A stretch of 64,000 nt of DNA, taken from positions 1 through 64,000 of the forward strand of contig CASJPF010000005.1 in the NCBI GenBank assembly GCA_949383255.1, given 5' to 3'. Positions 1 to 8,498 of this stretch are shown here, piece by piece; the first letter of the stretch is position 1; every line of letters begins with the position of its first letter. The notes beneath the pieces are model-generated. The model was not told the DNA's origin. It searched no databases and was given only the letters and a program-made list of their open reading frames with translations. The stretch comes from Lachnospiraceae bacterium (GTDB lineage: Bacteria; Bacillota; Clostridia; Lachnospirales; Lachnospiraceae). The position numbers were made by a program, and so were the translations under genes.

Positions 1-208
1 TGGCAGAAAAAATTTATATTTTTTTCACTGTCTACTTGACGGGGAGCAGTTCATTGTCTTTGCAAGTTCTTTATGAACAGCTTTTCATTTTTTTAGAATC
101 TGTAAAAACTCTCTTCCTACTATTCTTTAACAGCTCGGCTTCATCAAACTATTATGTATCAAGTCATAAAAAATTGCTTTTCAATATTAAAACAAACCTT
201 TTTATTGT
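1..208. other. gene-free left edge
   Basis: I see no convincing gene here. The stretch is AT-rich and lies downstream of the leftward gene ending at 209. An imperfect inverted repeat (AGCAGTTCAT near 46 and ATGAACAGCT near 72) could be a weak terminator or a decayed end of the repeat family described below, but it is too degenerate to call. Confidence 0.3.
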
Positions 209-784
209 CTATTTCTCATCTGTCTCTAATAACGCCTTTTCTTTTTCGCGTATTACTTGTTCCCGTTCAGACAATTGCTGTTCCCACTCTGCATAACGAT
301 TTTGCAGCATACTCTCATAGTTAAATACAGTAGGCGCAGATCCTATTGTTGATACCCCAACCACTGCAATCAATAAAAATACCAATATAATATTGACAAG
401 GATTGAAGTTCTTCTGCTAAAAAATTCCTGTTTGGTTTTTTGCTTTGCTGGCTTTCTACTCGCAATAACCCGCTCAACGGTAGGATTTGCACTTTCCCGC
501 ATACTGTAGACACCATACACGGGTATGTTGGCGGGCGCATCTTCTGAAATTGAACTTTCTTGTAAAATTCGCTGCAACTTTTTTAGAAACACATACCCTA
601 CAGGGGTCCTAAATACCCGATTGTTTATCGCCTTATAGTACACTGCATTTACCATATCCTGATTTTCATAATCCAACTTTTCTTCTAACCGTTCTATCCG
701 TTGTTGTTCATTTCTTGCAAGCTCTGCGTCTTTCTCTGTCCCAAATTGAAACCCATCCACAATCCAATCCGTTTTATCTGCCAT
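209..784 (-). CDS. small single-pass membrane protein with the N-terminal domain also found on the two sortases
   Basis: I recognise no named family. The 191-residue protein has a soluble N-terminal domain (about 1-75: W7-IVDGFQF, then a VYYK motif near 48-51 and PVGYVF near 61-66), a polar linker, one membrane segment (about 128-147) and a C-terminal heptad-like helix rich in Glu, Gln and Arg. There is no signal peptide, so the N-terminus is probably cytoplasmic and the coiled-coil tail outside. The same W.V(D/E)G..F ... YYK ... VG..F layout precedes the membrane segment of the sortase at 24936-26138 and, less clearly, the one at 36766-37911. The start is supported by GGAG eight bases upstream. 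It follows the Hpt gene by 55 bases and is the last gene of the cheA operon; whether it acts in chemotaxis is unknown. Confidence 0.75.
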   Translation of the reverse strand: MADKTDWIVDGFQFGTEKDAELARNEQQRIERLEEKLDYENQDMVNAVYYKAINNRVFRTPVGYVFLKKLQRILQESSISEDAPANIPVYGVYSMRESANPTVERVIASRKPAKQKTKQEFFSRRTSILVNIILVFLLIAVVGVSTIGSAPTVFNYESMLQNRYAEWEQQLSEREQVIREKEKALLETDEK

Positions 785-839
785 AGGAATTTCTCCTGTT
801 TTTCACTAATCCTGTAGACATACTACATACATTCCTATC

Positions 840-1190
840 TTATAGACTTTCGATAGTTTTATAAGCATCTACATATAACGCCTCTAACTGTTTCATTTCT
901 TGTTCCAGATTCATATCCTGAACTCTAAGCTTCTCTACCATAGGAATCAATAGATGATAAATCTCATTAATTCCCAGATTTGATACAAATCCTTTCATTG
1001 TATGTGCTCCCTCAAAAGCCTCCTTGCAATTCCCCTTTTCATAGCCTTTTTTCAACTTTTCAAAGCTTGAATCATCCAGAAACTTTTTAAGGCATTTCAG
1101 ATACAATGTCTCATTATTTAAGAAACGTTTCATTGTTCCATCTACGTCAAATCCCTTTTCTTCCAAATATTTCTTTTGTTTTACATCCAT
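840..1190 (-). CDS. stand-alone histidine phosphotransfer (Hpt) protein
   Basis: A 116-residue Hpt domain made of helices, with the phospho-acceptor signature A-H63-TMKGF. Such proteins relay phosphoryl groups between a histidine kinase and response regulators. A longer reading from 1205 exists, but the ATG at 1190 is preceded six bases upstream by a near-perfect GGAGGGA, so I start there. That ribosome-binding site lies just beyond the cheA stop (1212), so the two genes are tightly linked. It is distinct from the Hpt domain already present at the N-terminus of CheA, so it may be a second phosphate sink or a relay to another regulator. No response regulator lies in the window. Confidence 0.85.
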   Translation of the reverse strand: MDVKQKKYLEEKGFDVDGTMKRFLNNETLYLKCLKKFLDDSSFEKLKKGYEKGNCKEAFEGAHTMKGFVSNLGINEIYHLLIPMVEKLRVQDMNLEQEMKQLEALYVDAYKTIESL

Positions 1191-1211
1191 GTAGTATCCC
1201 TCCATCAGCCA

Positions 1212-3350
1212 TCAATCCTGCATCAATCCGCTTACATCAAGAATTAATGCAATACTGCCATCACCAAGCTGTGTACATCCGGATATGCCATGTACCTTTT
1301 TAACGTATGGTGGAATTGGCTTTACAACGATTTCCTGTGTTCCAATTAGCTCGTCAATCAATACACAAAGCGTATTTCCTTCATATTCAAGAAGAAGCAT
1401 AACGCCGTCTTCTACATCTGTAACTGCATCTTCAAGATGATACTTCTGGCTAAGCCGAAGTATCGGATAACATTCCCCACGAATCATTACATATTCTTCA
1501 CCGTTTGGCTCATGTATAAGTTGATTGTCTGTTACCCGGATAAACTGCTTGATTGCGCCAGTTTCCATCACAAATTTTGTATTGCCGTTGCGCATAACGA
1601 TTCCATCTATAATTGCCATTGTCAATGGAATCTTCATCGTCATTGTTGTGCCTTCACCCTCAACAGACTCAATATCAAGCACACCGCCAATTTTTTGAAT
1701 ATTCTTGACCACAACATCCATTCCCACTCCACGGCCAGAAAACTCTGTCACCTTTTCCTTGGTAGAAAACCCCGGAAAAGTTATAAATTGGAAAATTTCT
1801 TTGTCACTGTAGTCACTCTCAATTCGATTATCTGGAAGAATACCATTCTCCCACGCTTTCTTATATAGCTTGTTCCTGTTAAGCCCCTTTCCATTGTCTC
1901 TGACAGAAATCCATACTTTACCACCCTCGTTCTTCGCTTCGAGTGTAACTTTTGCAGGCTCAGTCTTTCCAGCAGCTTGACGCTCTTCGGGTGTCTCCAC
2001 TCCATGATCCACTGAGTTTCTAACCAGATGCATCAATGGATCCGAAATATTTTCAATAATATTTTTATCTACCTCTGTTGTATCTCCAATCATCTCAAAC
2101 TCAATATTTTTTCCAAGCTTCCTCGACATATCAAACACTGTTCTGTTCATCTTCTGGAAAGTATTGGTAAGCGGCATCATTCTCATAGACATAATGAGTT
2201 CCTGCATCTCTGTTGTAATCTTAGAAAGCTGTGACGCTGCCTTCTGAAAATTAGAAAGGTCAAGATTTGGCACTTGCAAATCAGGGTTTTGGAGTACAAC
2301 CGACTCTGCAATTACCATCTCACCCATCAAGTCCATCAACATATTCATCTTATCAATGTTGACACTCATAAAAGCCTGCTTTACTTCTTTTTTCTTTTTC
2401 TTTGTAATCTGTTTTGCTTTTCCGGCTTCCTTCTGAATAACATAATCACCCGGCTGTGGTTGCGCTTCCTCTTTCTTTTGCATTTCTGCATCTGCCGTTG
2501 GAGACTCCACGCTCTCCTCCTGCACAGGCTCACCAGAAAAACCTCTTTCAAATTCCGCATTTGTACACTCCGAAATCAAAATATCACTTATTTCAGAGGT
2601 CGTATCGAGCAGTTCACGAAGTTTGTCTTCTGTAAAGTCGCCTCTCACAAGCATTAAGAAACCTTCTGCCAATATTGTTTCAGAAGAACTTTCATCAGTG
2701 AGGATATCTTCCGGCCAATAATGCACATCTTCTGTGTATTCCTTCAAGGCATATGTAGCGGAATACGCCCGCAAATTGCTCATCTGTGTGTCTTCGTGAT
2801 ATGTAATTTTAATTCGGAAACATTTTGCTGTTCCTGAAACCTGCGGTGCAATATAGAACTGATTTGGTCCAAGACTCATACCCGTCGAAGTTTCTGACGC
2901 TGGCGTCTGCTCTTTCTCTGGCTCCTTAGGCGAATCTATTGCTCCTTTCAAATTCACGAGGAACTTATCCATCATCTCTATCAACTGAGAATTATCACCA
3001 TTTGGATCGTTTCCGTCTTTAATTTTCTCCATCTCTCCATTAATAAAGTCCATAACCTGAAAAACAATATCGGTAAGTTCCATATGAGGCTCTTTAATAC
3101 CAATATTTTCTCTCAGATAATAAAAGATATCTTCCAGCTTATGAGACACTTTCATAATGTTATCATACATCATGACTCCAGATGAACCCTTGATTGTATG
3201 CATGATTCTAAATATCTCATTGATACTGTTCTCATCAAATGCGTCATCATCCTTGGTCTCTAACACAATCTCCTCAAGATTTTCCAAAAGCTGGCCATTC
3301 TCATAAATGTATATGTCCACCATTCCGTCTAAATTGAATTCCTCAGCCAT
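1212..3350 (-). CDS. cheA: chemotaxis histidine kinase CheA
   Basis: A 712-residue CheA with the standard order of domains: N-terminal Hpt (P1) with phospho-acceptor H51 in the MHTIKGSSG motif; a P2-like response-regulator docking domain (about 175-265); a charged linker ending in a Lys-rich stretch; dimerisation helices (MNMLMDLMGEMVIAES); an HATPase domain with the N box LVRNSVDHG and the G boxes DNGKGL and GRGVGMDVV; and a C-terminal CheW-like domain ending in DVSGLM. It autophosphorylates on receptor signals and passes phosphate to CheY/CheB. Start: ATG preceded by GGAAGGGGTG. It is the first gene of an operon with the Hpt protein and the small membrane protein, behind a promoter at 3433-3461. 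Confidence 0.95.
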   Translation of the reverse strand: MAEEFNLDGMVDIYIYENGQLLENLEEIVLETKDDDAFDENSINEIFRIMHTIKGSSGVMMYDNIMKVSHKLEDIFYYLRENIGIKEPHMELTDIVFQVMDFINGEMEKIKDGNDPNGDNSQLIEMMDKFLVNLKGAIDSPKEPEKEQTPASETSTGMSLGPNQFYIAPQVSGTAKCFRIKITYHEDTQMSNLRAYSATYALKEYTEDVHYWPEDILTDESSSETILAEGFLMLVRGDFTEDKLRELLDTTSEISDILISECTNAEFERGFSGEPVQEESVESPTADAEMQKKEEAQPQPGDYVIQKEAGKAKQITKKKKKEVKQAFMSVNIDKMNMLMDLMGEMVIAESVVLQNPDLQVPNLDLSNFQKAASQLSKITTEMQELIMSMRMMPLTNTFQKMNRTVFDMSRKLGKNIEFEMIGDTTEVDKNIIENISDPLMHLVRNSVDHGVETPEERQAAGKTEPAKVTLEAKNEGGKVWISVRDNGKGLNRNKLYKKAWENGILPDNRIESDYSDKEIFQFITFPGFSTKEKVTEFSGRGVGMDVVVKNIQKIGGVLDIESVEGEGTTMTMKIPLTMAIIDGIVMRNGNTKFVMETGAIKQFIRVTDNQLIHEPNGEEYVMIRGECYPILRLSQKYHLEDAVTDVEDGVMLLLEYEGNTLCVLIDELIGTQEIVVKPIPPYVKKVHGISGCTQLGDGSIALILDVSGLMQD

Positions 3351-3432
3351 GCGGGCACCCCTTCCATTACAACTACCATTAATCTTACGTTTTTAGTAAA
3401 GTGCAATCTAAAGCACAATACATTTACTTACA

Positions 3433-3461
3433 ATTTTATATCGAATCCGCACAATAGTCAA
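3433..3461 (-). promoter_or_regulatory. sigma-A-type promoter for the cheA operon
   Basis: On the minus strand, TTGACT (3461-3456), a 17-base spacer and TAAAAT (3438-3433). It points at cheA, whose ATG is about 80 bases further on. Read by eye only. Confidence 0.5.
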
Positions 3462-3482
3462 TGTTTTCTGATAATATTTATC

Positions 3483-3562
3483 GTAACAGTTCAGCATTCA
3501 GCTTCCTGTTATATACATCAAGCCGTGCATAAACCGCTACGTGGTTGACTTGATGCAGCTCT
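3483..3562. repeat. truncated copy A of the GTAACAGTTCAG hairpin element
   Basis: It begins with the 12-base terminal repeat GTAACAGTTCAG (3483-3494), followed by an internal CCTGTTAT that can fold back on the end, then a hairpin bounded by CATCAAG and CTTGATG. The third hairpin and right terminal repeat seen in complete copies are absent, so this copy has lost its right end. It sits in the 511-base gap between cheA and the SGNH gene. Confidence 0.7.
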
Positions 3563-3747
3563 TTCACTTTTAAATAGAAATATATGGATTTCCAATATAT
3601 TGTAGTATTCAAAATTATAAAAGGTAATATTGTAATTTATTTAATAGAATAATAATACTTTTTTAAATAAATTGTAATTTTATGGCAATTTTTATTACAT
3701 AGTTTTATTTGTGTGAATAAATATGAAATATTTTTATAAGAATGGTA

Positions 3748-3776
3748 TTGTCTAAATCGCACTTTGCATTTATAAT
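3748..3776 (+). promoter_or_regulatory. promoter for the SGNH hydrolase gene
   Basis: TTGTCT (3748-3753), a 17-base spacer and a consensus TATAAT (3771-3776) on the plus strand, about 86 bases before the chosen ATG. The AT-rich sequence between 3560 and 3748 shows nothing else. Confidence 0.55.
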
Positions 3777-3861
3777 AATCTAAGACTTAAATTACGAAAT
3801 GTTGTTGAATATCAGGGCTGTTTACTACTCTTTAGTTTTTTATGAAAGGAGCTTTGAAGCC

Positions 3862-4746
3862 ATGAAAAAATATACCAACTCTGTAATCGCGCTTTTTATA
3901 TGTATGCTAATATTGACTCCATCAACAGTATATGCTGAGGAACTAGCCTCCATGCCAACATTCTCTGTTATCCAGCCCATAACTGGTGCAGCTCTGCCAA
4001 ATGAAAATCTCTCAGCAAGCCTTATTACACGTTTAAACACCTATCTTGCAGATAACTTGAACAATGGAAATATTGACATGCAGAAATTTAATGATATCCT
4101 GTCAAGCGGAATGGTTTCAGAAAATGCCTTTTTTGCAAATTCTGTTTTTGTAGGGGACTCACTTACAGTTGGCTTTTCAGAATATTGTAGAACGCATGAC
4201 TCCATCGCATCAGATACCACGTATTTTCTGGCAAGAGTTAGTTGTTCCGCCAAGGCTGCTATCTCCAGAAATGCACTTACTACACATGCCAATATTATGC
4301 CAAAATATAAAGGAAAAGTTCAGTTCATTGAAGATTCTGTAGCGCAGTTACCCAATGTATCCAAAATGTTTATCTGCTTTGGCATGAATGACTTAACAAG
4401 CAGTACTCCAGAACAGTTTGTATCAGATTTACAGACTCTTATAGGAAGAATTACTGCAAAAACTCCTGAACTACAAGTATATGTCATCTCAATTCCTTGT
4501 GTGATGTCTAACGTCAATAATGGCGGATTAAGCAACAAAACCATTCGGTCCACAAATCTCTTGCTACAAGATGCCTGTGTTCAAAATGGGTGGGGTTATA
4601 TTAATATTGCAGAACATTTGATGGGGTCTGACAATGCCATTCGCCCAGAATACAGTTCTGACCACTATGTACACGAGAATAGTCATGCTTACCAAATATG
4701 GAATAATGTCTTAAAAGACTATGCTTTCTGGGAAATTACAAAATAA
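3862..4746 (+). CDS. secreted SGNH/GDSL-type hydrolase
   Basis: A 294-residue exported hydrolase. The signal peptide is MKKYTNSVIALFICMLILTP followed by STVYA, with likely cleavage after Ala25. SGNH blocks are clear: FVGDSLTVG with nucleophile S100, FGMND with N176, and a C-terminal DHYVH carrying the Asp/His pair. These enzymes are esterases or lipases, often acting on cell-wall or polysaccharide acyl groups; the substrate cannot be told here. I start at the ATG at 3862, ten bases after AAAGGAG, because the longer reading places 21 extra residues before the signal peptide. It stands alone on the plus strand and converges on icd, with a perfect inverted repeat covering its last codons. Confidence 0.85.
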   Translation: MKKYTNSVIALFICMLILTPSTVYAEELASMPTFSVIQPITGAALPNENLSASLITRLNTYLADNLNNGNIDMQKFNDILSSGMVSENAFFANSVFVGDSLTVGFSEYCRTHDSIASDTTYFLARVSCSAKAAISRNALTTHANIMPKYKGKVQFIEDSVAQLPNVSKMFICFGMNDLTSSTPEQFVSDLQTLIGRITAKTPELQVYVISIPCVMSNVNNGGLSNKTIRSTNLLLQDACVQNGWGYINIAEHLMGSDNAIRPEYSSDHYVHENSHAYQIWNNVLKDYAFWEITK

Positions 4747-4765
4747 TTTCCCAGAAAGCATAGTC
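4717..4765 (-). terminator. perfect 22-bp inverted repeat between SGNH gene and icd, likely terminator of the icd operon
   Basis: Arms 4717-4738 and 4744-4765 are perfectly complementary over 22 bases with a 5-base loop. Read leftward, the stem is followed by TTTTAAG, so it fits a rho-independent terminator for icd. It also covers the last codons and stop of the SGNH gene and so could protect or end that transcript, although no U-run follows in the rightward direction. Confidence 0.75.
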
Positions 4766-4787
4766 CCGTCTCCTTGCAAACTCTTTT

Positions 4788-5993
4788 TTATAATGTCTCA
4801 AATGTCTTCCGAATCGCCTTGATAAAATCCAGACTATTTAAAATCACTGGATTCTCACAGGTGGAAATCAAAGATAAACTCTTTGTCATTTTTCCGTTCT
4901 CAACGGTCTTAATACATGCCTGATCCAACTTATCCGCAAAGTCCTGTAATTCCTTTATGCCGTCTAGCTCTCCGCGCTTGCGCAGCGCACCAGTCCATGC
5001 AAAGATTGTCGCAATTGAGTTTGTGGAGGTCTCCTCCCCTTTCAAATGTTTATAATAATGGCGCTGTACAGTTCCATGTGCTGCCTCATATTCATAGACG
5101 CCGCTTGGCGATACCAACACAGAGGTCATCATGGACAAATCCCCATATGCGGTTGCAACCATATCCGACATTACATCTCCATCATAGTTTTTGCACGCCC
5201 AAATAAATCCCCCCTCAGAGCGAATTACGCGCGCAACGGCATCATCAATCAATGTATAAAAATATTCAATGCCCAATTTCTCAAACTGTTCCTTGTACTC
5301 CGCATCATAAATCTCCTGAAAAATATCTTTAAATGTATGGTCATATTTTTTTGAAATAGTATCTTTGGTTGCAAACCACAAATCCTGTTTTGTGTCGATT
5401 GCATAGCCAAAACAAGCCCTTGCAAAGCTGGAAATAGACTCCTTTGTATTATGAATTCCCTGAATAATTCCAGCACCCTCAAAATTATGAATCAGCTCTC
5501 TTGTCTCTGTTCCATCCTCCGCTGTAAATACTAGCTCTGCCTTTCCTTTTCCTGGAACTTTAATCTCTGTATTCTTATAGACGTCACCATATGCGTGGCG
5601 GGCAATTGTAATGGGCTTGGTCCAATTTTTTACATAAGGAACAATTCCTTTGATTAAAATTGGCGCCCGAAAAACAGTTCCATCTAAAATTGCGCGAATC
5701 GTTCCATTCGGACTTTTCCACATTTCCTTAAGATTGTACTCTGTCATTCTAGCTGCATTTGGCGTAATTGTCGCGCACTTAACCGCCACGCCATACTTTT
5801 TTGTCGCCTCCGCAGAATCTACTGTCACTTGATCGTTTGTCTCATTGCGGTGCTCTAATCCAAGGTCATAATACTCTGTCTTTAAGTCAATATATGGAAG
5901 AATCAGCTCGTCCTTAATCATCTTCCAGAGGATTCGCGTCATCTCATCCCCATCCATTTCCACCAAAGGTGTTGTCATTTGAATCTTTGCCAT
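4788..5993 (-). CDS. icd: NADP-dependent isocitrate dehydrogenase
   Basis: A 401-residue enzyme of the eukaryote-like homodimeric NADP-IDH type, beginning [20 protein letters not shown], with the substrate-binding NGTIR motif, the metal-binding region near [29 protein letters not shown] and the cofactor region [13 protein letters not shown]. It oxidatively decarboxylates isocitrate to 2-oxoglutarate, supplying glutamate synthesis in anaerobes with an incomplete citric acid cycle. The length is normal. The start is preceded by GGAGGAGATAAGA. It follows the GntR regulator by 18 bases and the Re-citrate synthase one gene further up. No aconitase is in the window, so the pathway must be completed elsewhere. 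Confidence 0.95.
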   Translation of the reverse strand: MAKIQMTTPLVEMDGDEMTRILWKMIKDELILPYIDLKTEYYDLGLEHRNETNDQVTVDSAEATKKYGVAVKCATITPNAARMTEYNLKEMWKSPNGTIRAILDGTVFRAPILIKGIVPYVKNWTKPITIARHAYGDVYKNTEIKVPGKGKAELVFTAEDGTETRELIHNFEGAGIIQGIHNTKESISSFARACFGYAIDTKQDLWFATKDTISKKYDHTFKDIFQEIYDAEYKEQFEKLGIEYFYTLIDDAVARVIRSEGGFIWACKNYDGDVMSDMVATAYGDLSMMTSVLVSPSGVYEYEAAHGTVQRHYYKHLKGEETSTNSIATIFAWTGALRKRGELDGIKELQDFADKLDQACIKTVENGKMTKSLSLISTCENPVILNSLDFIKAIRKTFETL

Positions 5994-6011
5994 TCTTATC
6001 TCCTCCTAAAT

Positions 6012-6692
6012 TTAATGTTTTTCGCTCAAACCACATTTTACCATATTTTGATATGCATTACAAATATGTTCGTCTGCAAGTTTTTCTGCAAGTTGTGCAT
6101 TGCCGTCTCGTATGGCTTCCATAATGCTCTTGTGCTCCTCCACAGCCGCCGCACTTCGCGCCTTGTCAGAAAGTGTCTGCTGCCGTTCCTTCTGCACATA
6201 TTGGTGAAAATCTTTTAACAAATGTATCAGCATCTTGCTCTCACATGCCTCATACAAATGCATGTGAAAGCGGTTGTCCAACTCAATCAACTGCTCATAG
6301 TGCTCTTTTGACAGGTGAAATTCGCTCAGAAGAATAATCTCTTCTAACTCCTCAATTTTTTCTTTTGTAATCTTCTCTGTTGCCCATCTGGCGCACAGAC
6401 CTTCCAAAAGGGAACGAATTTCATAGATATCTGCCACATCTGATATAGAAATACCTGTGACATAGGCGCCTTTATTTGGCACAATCCGAATTAATCCTTC
6501 TAATTCCAACTGTCGAAACGCTTCGCGTACTGGTGTTCTACTTACACCAAGTTCTTCCGCAATTGCCGCTTCTTTTAATTCTTCATTTTCTTGGTATGTC
6601 CCACTTAAAATCGCTTCCCGCAACTTCCGAAACACTCTCCCCCGCAACGAATACTTGTCCGATACATCTTGATTCACATCATACTCGCCCAT
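6012..6692 (-). CDS. GntR/FadR (FCD) family transcriptional regulator
   Basis: A 226-residue regulator with an N-terminal winged helix-turn-helix (about 15-80, including EELGVSRTPVREAFRQLELEGLIRI) and a C-terminal all-helical FCD domain whose His and Asp/Glu residues usually hold a metal and a small carboxylic acid. Two starts are possible: GTG at 6701, overlapping the upstream stop as GTGA, or ATG at 6692 preceded by GAGGTGA five bases away. I prefer the latter. It lies between Re-citrate synthase and icd, so regulation of this citrate-to-2-oxoglutarate operon is the obvious inference. A TTGTATACAA palindrome in the operon promoter is the likely binding site. Confidence 0.9.
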   Translation of the reverse strand: MGEYDVNQDVSDKYSLRGRVFRKLREAILSGTYQENEELKEAAIAEELGVSRTPVREAFRQLELEGLIRIVPNKGAYVTGISISDVADIYEIRSLLEGLCARWATEKITKEKIEELEEIILLSEFHLSKEHYEQLIELDNRFHMHLYEACESKMLIHLLKDFHQYVQKERQQTLSDKARSAAAVEEHKSIMEAIRDGNAQLAEKLADEHICNAYQNMVKCGLSEKH

Positions 6693-6697
6693 TTCTG

Positions 6698-8122
6698 TCA
6701 CCTCGTCATATTTCCCAATGTAACACCGAGCGTCTCACACCCCTCTGCAATCACAGCAAGCAACTCATCATCTGTGAGAACAGTCACTCTGCCACTCTCA
6801 TACTCTGTATCGACCCATGCTTTTACATACGCCACAAGTTCTGAAGACTTGCTAATCTTTTTATCATCCTTAAATTTATAATAGGTGTTAATCCAGTGCG
6901 CAATTCCCGCAAGCCCTGAAGTATTAGATACCGCGCATAATACAGGGCGATTCAGAAACTTTTCTGTGTCAAAAATATTGTAGATTTCCTCATTCTTTAA
7001 CAGTCCATCAGCATGGATACCTGCTCTAGTGACATTAAAATTCTTCCCCACAAAAGGCGTTCTTTCTGGAATACGATAACCAATCTCTTTCTCATAATAC
7101 TCTGCAAGCTCTGTGATAACAGTTGTATCCATACCGTTTAAGGTGCCTTTAAGCTGTGCATACTCAAAAATCATTGCCTCAAGTGGTGTATTTCCAGTGC
7201 GCTCGCCAATGCCAAACAGCGATGTATTCACACCACAACAGCCATATAACCACGCTGTTGTGGAGTTTGTAACTGCCTTATAAAAGTCATTGTGCCCATG
7301 CCATTCAATCCATTCCTGTGGCACACCTGCATGTGTGTGCAACGCATAGATAATTCCTTGCACACTTCTTGGAATAACTGCACCTGCGTAATTTACGCCA
7401 TATCCCATCGTATCACAGGCGCGCACCACAATAGGAAGCTGATATTGCTCTGCCAATCGCATTAGCTCTTGGCAGAATGGTACAACATATCCATAAATAT
7501 CCGCCCTTGTAATATCTTCCAAATGGCATCGCACACTAATGCCTTCCTCTAGGCAGTCTTGTACCACCGATAGATAATGCTCCATTGCCTGTCGCCTTGT
7601 CATTTTAAGTTTCATAAAAATATGATAATCTGAACAACTTACAAGGATACCTGTCTGTTTCATACCAATCTCCTTGACAAGCTTAAAGTCTTCTTTACTT
7701 GCTCGTATCCACGACGTCACTTCGGGAAATTGATAACCACGCTCCATACACTTGTAAACTGCATCTCTATCTTTCTGACTGTACAGAAAAAACTCACTCT
7801 GTCGAATCATGCCATTCGGACCGCCAAGCTTGTGTAAATAATCGTAGATTGTAACAATTTGCTCCGTACTATATGGCGCTCTCGACTGTTGTCCATCACG
7901 AAATGTTGTATCTGTAATCCAGATTTCTTTTGGCATGTTGTGTGGAACCACTCTGTCATTAAATGGTATCTTTGGTATCTCATCATAAGGAAACATATTG
8001 CGGAATGCATTTGGCTTCTCCACATCTTGCAACTGATACATATGTTCCTCAATCTGTAAAAGATTGTTATGTTCATTCATTGTAACAGGTCGGTTTTCAA
8101 AATATTCGTTGTTGTCTGCCAT
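6698..8122 (-). CDS. Re-type citrate synthase (isopropylmalate/homocitrate synthase family)
   Basis: A 474-residue HMGL-like TIM-barrel enzyme with the signature WITDTTFRDGQQSRAPYS near the N-terminus and the metal-binding EWHGHNDF plus GIGERTGNTPLEAM later. It is shorter than LeuA and lacks the C-terminal leucine-regulatory domain. Its layout resembles the Re-citrate synthase characterised in Clostridium kluyveri, which condenses oxaloacetate and acetyl-CoA with stereochemistry opposite to the usual citrate synthase. The neighbouring icd supports this over isopropylmalate or homocitrate synthase. The chosen ATG at 8122 follows GGAGG by seven bases; a GTG lies one codon upstream. It is the first gene of the operon, with the GntR gene overlapping or abutting its stop. 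Confidence 0.8.
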   Translation of the reverse strand: MADNNEYFENRPVTMNEHNNLLQIEEHMYQLQDVEKPNAFRNMFPYDEIPKIPFNDRVVPHNMPKEIWITDTTFRDGQQSRAPYSTEQIVTIYDYLHKLGGPNGMIRQSEFFLYSQKDRDAVYKCMERGYQFPEVTSWIRASKEDFKLVKEIGMKQTGILVSCSDYHIFMKLKMTRRQAMEHYLSVVQDCLEEGISVRCHLEDITRADIYGYVVPFCQELMRLAEQYQLPIVVRACDTMGYGVNYAGAVIPRSVQGIIYALHTHAGVPQEWIEWHGHNDFYKAVTNSTTAWLYGCCGVNTSLFGIGERTGNTPLEAMIFEYAQLKGTLNGMDTTVITELAEYYEKEIGYRIPERTPFVGKNFNVTRAGIHADGLLKNEEIYNIFDTEKFLNRPVLCAVSNTSGLAGIAHWINTYYKFKDDKKISKSSELVAYVKAWVDTEYESGRVTVLTDDELLAVIAEGCETLGVTLGNMTR

Positions 8123-8196
8123 CACTTTTCCTCCTCAGTCTTTCCTGCATATACTCCCGTAATTTACTTAGAAGTACATAAATGCATTTTTGTATT

Positions 8197-8225
8197 ATTG
8201 TATACAAATGTACAGTTATTGTCAA
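8197..8225 (-). promoter_or_regulatory. promoter of the Re-citrate synthase operon with overlapping GntR-type palindrome
   Basis: Minus strand TTGACA (8225-8220), a 17-base spacer and TACAAT (8202-8197). The perfect palindrome TTGTATACAA at 8198-8207 covers the -10 box, matching the TGTATACA-type half-site pattern known for FCD-subfamily GntR regulators. Binding there would block RNA polymerase. The match to the family pattern is from memory. Confidence 0.65.
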
Positions 8226-8254
8226 TATATAATTATACTCACGGCAAATAAAAT

Positions 8255-8445
8255 GTTACAGTTCAACCTTATCCAGCTGCAACGCATCAAACCATACAAA
8301 ATCCTAGTACTCCATTCGACCAGAAATCAGAATCGTGAACCACCTATTCTCACTATTGCGTTGGGATTTTACCTAGCACTGGCACAAACCATGCGATTCA
8401 CAACTCTAATTTCTGTCTGGACGGAGCACTAGACTGAACTGTAGC
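8255..8445. repeat. copy G of the hairpin element (divergent, 191 bp)
   Basis: Ends are GTTACAGTTCAA (8255-8266) and CTGAACTGTAGC (8434-8445), one or two changes from the family ends. The middle can form a long nested stem and contains CATCAAACCATAC, close to the CATCAAGCCATGC of copies C and D. No clear flanking duplication is seen, so it is probably an old copy. The remainder of the 8123-8498 gap holds only the promoter and leader of the Re-citrate synthase operon. Confidence 0.6.
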
Positions 8446-8498
8446 CGCAAAGCGGTATATTTCCTTATACAGCTGTGTGCATCCCATTATACTGGTGG

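Noticed and set aside
6698-8122. 2-isopropylmalate synthase (leucine pathway)
   Set aside because: No regulatory C-terminal domain and no leucine genes nearby; the icd neighbour fits Re-citrate synthase better.
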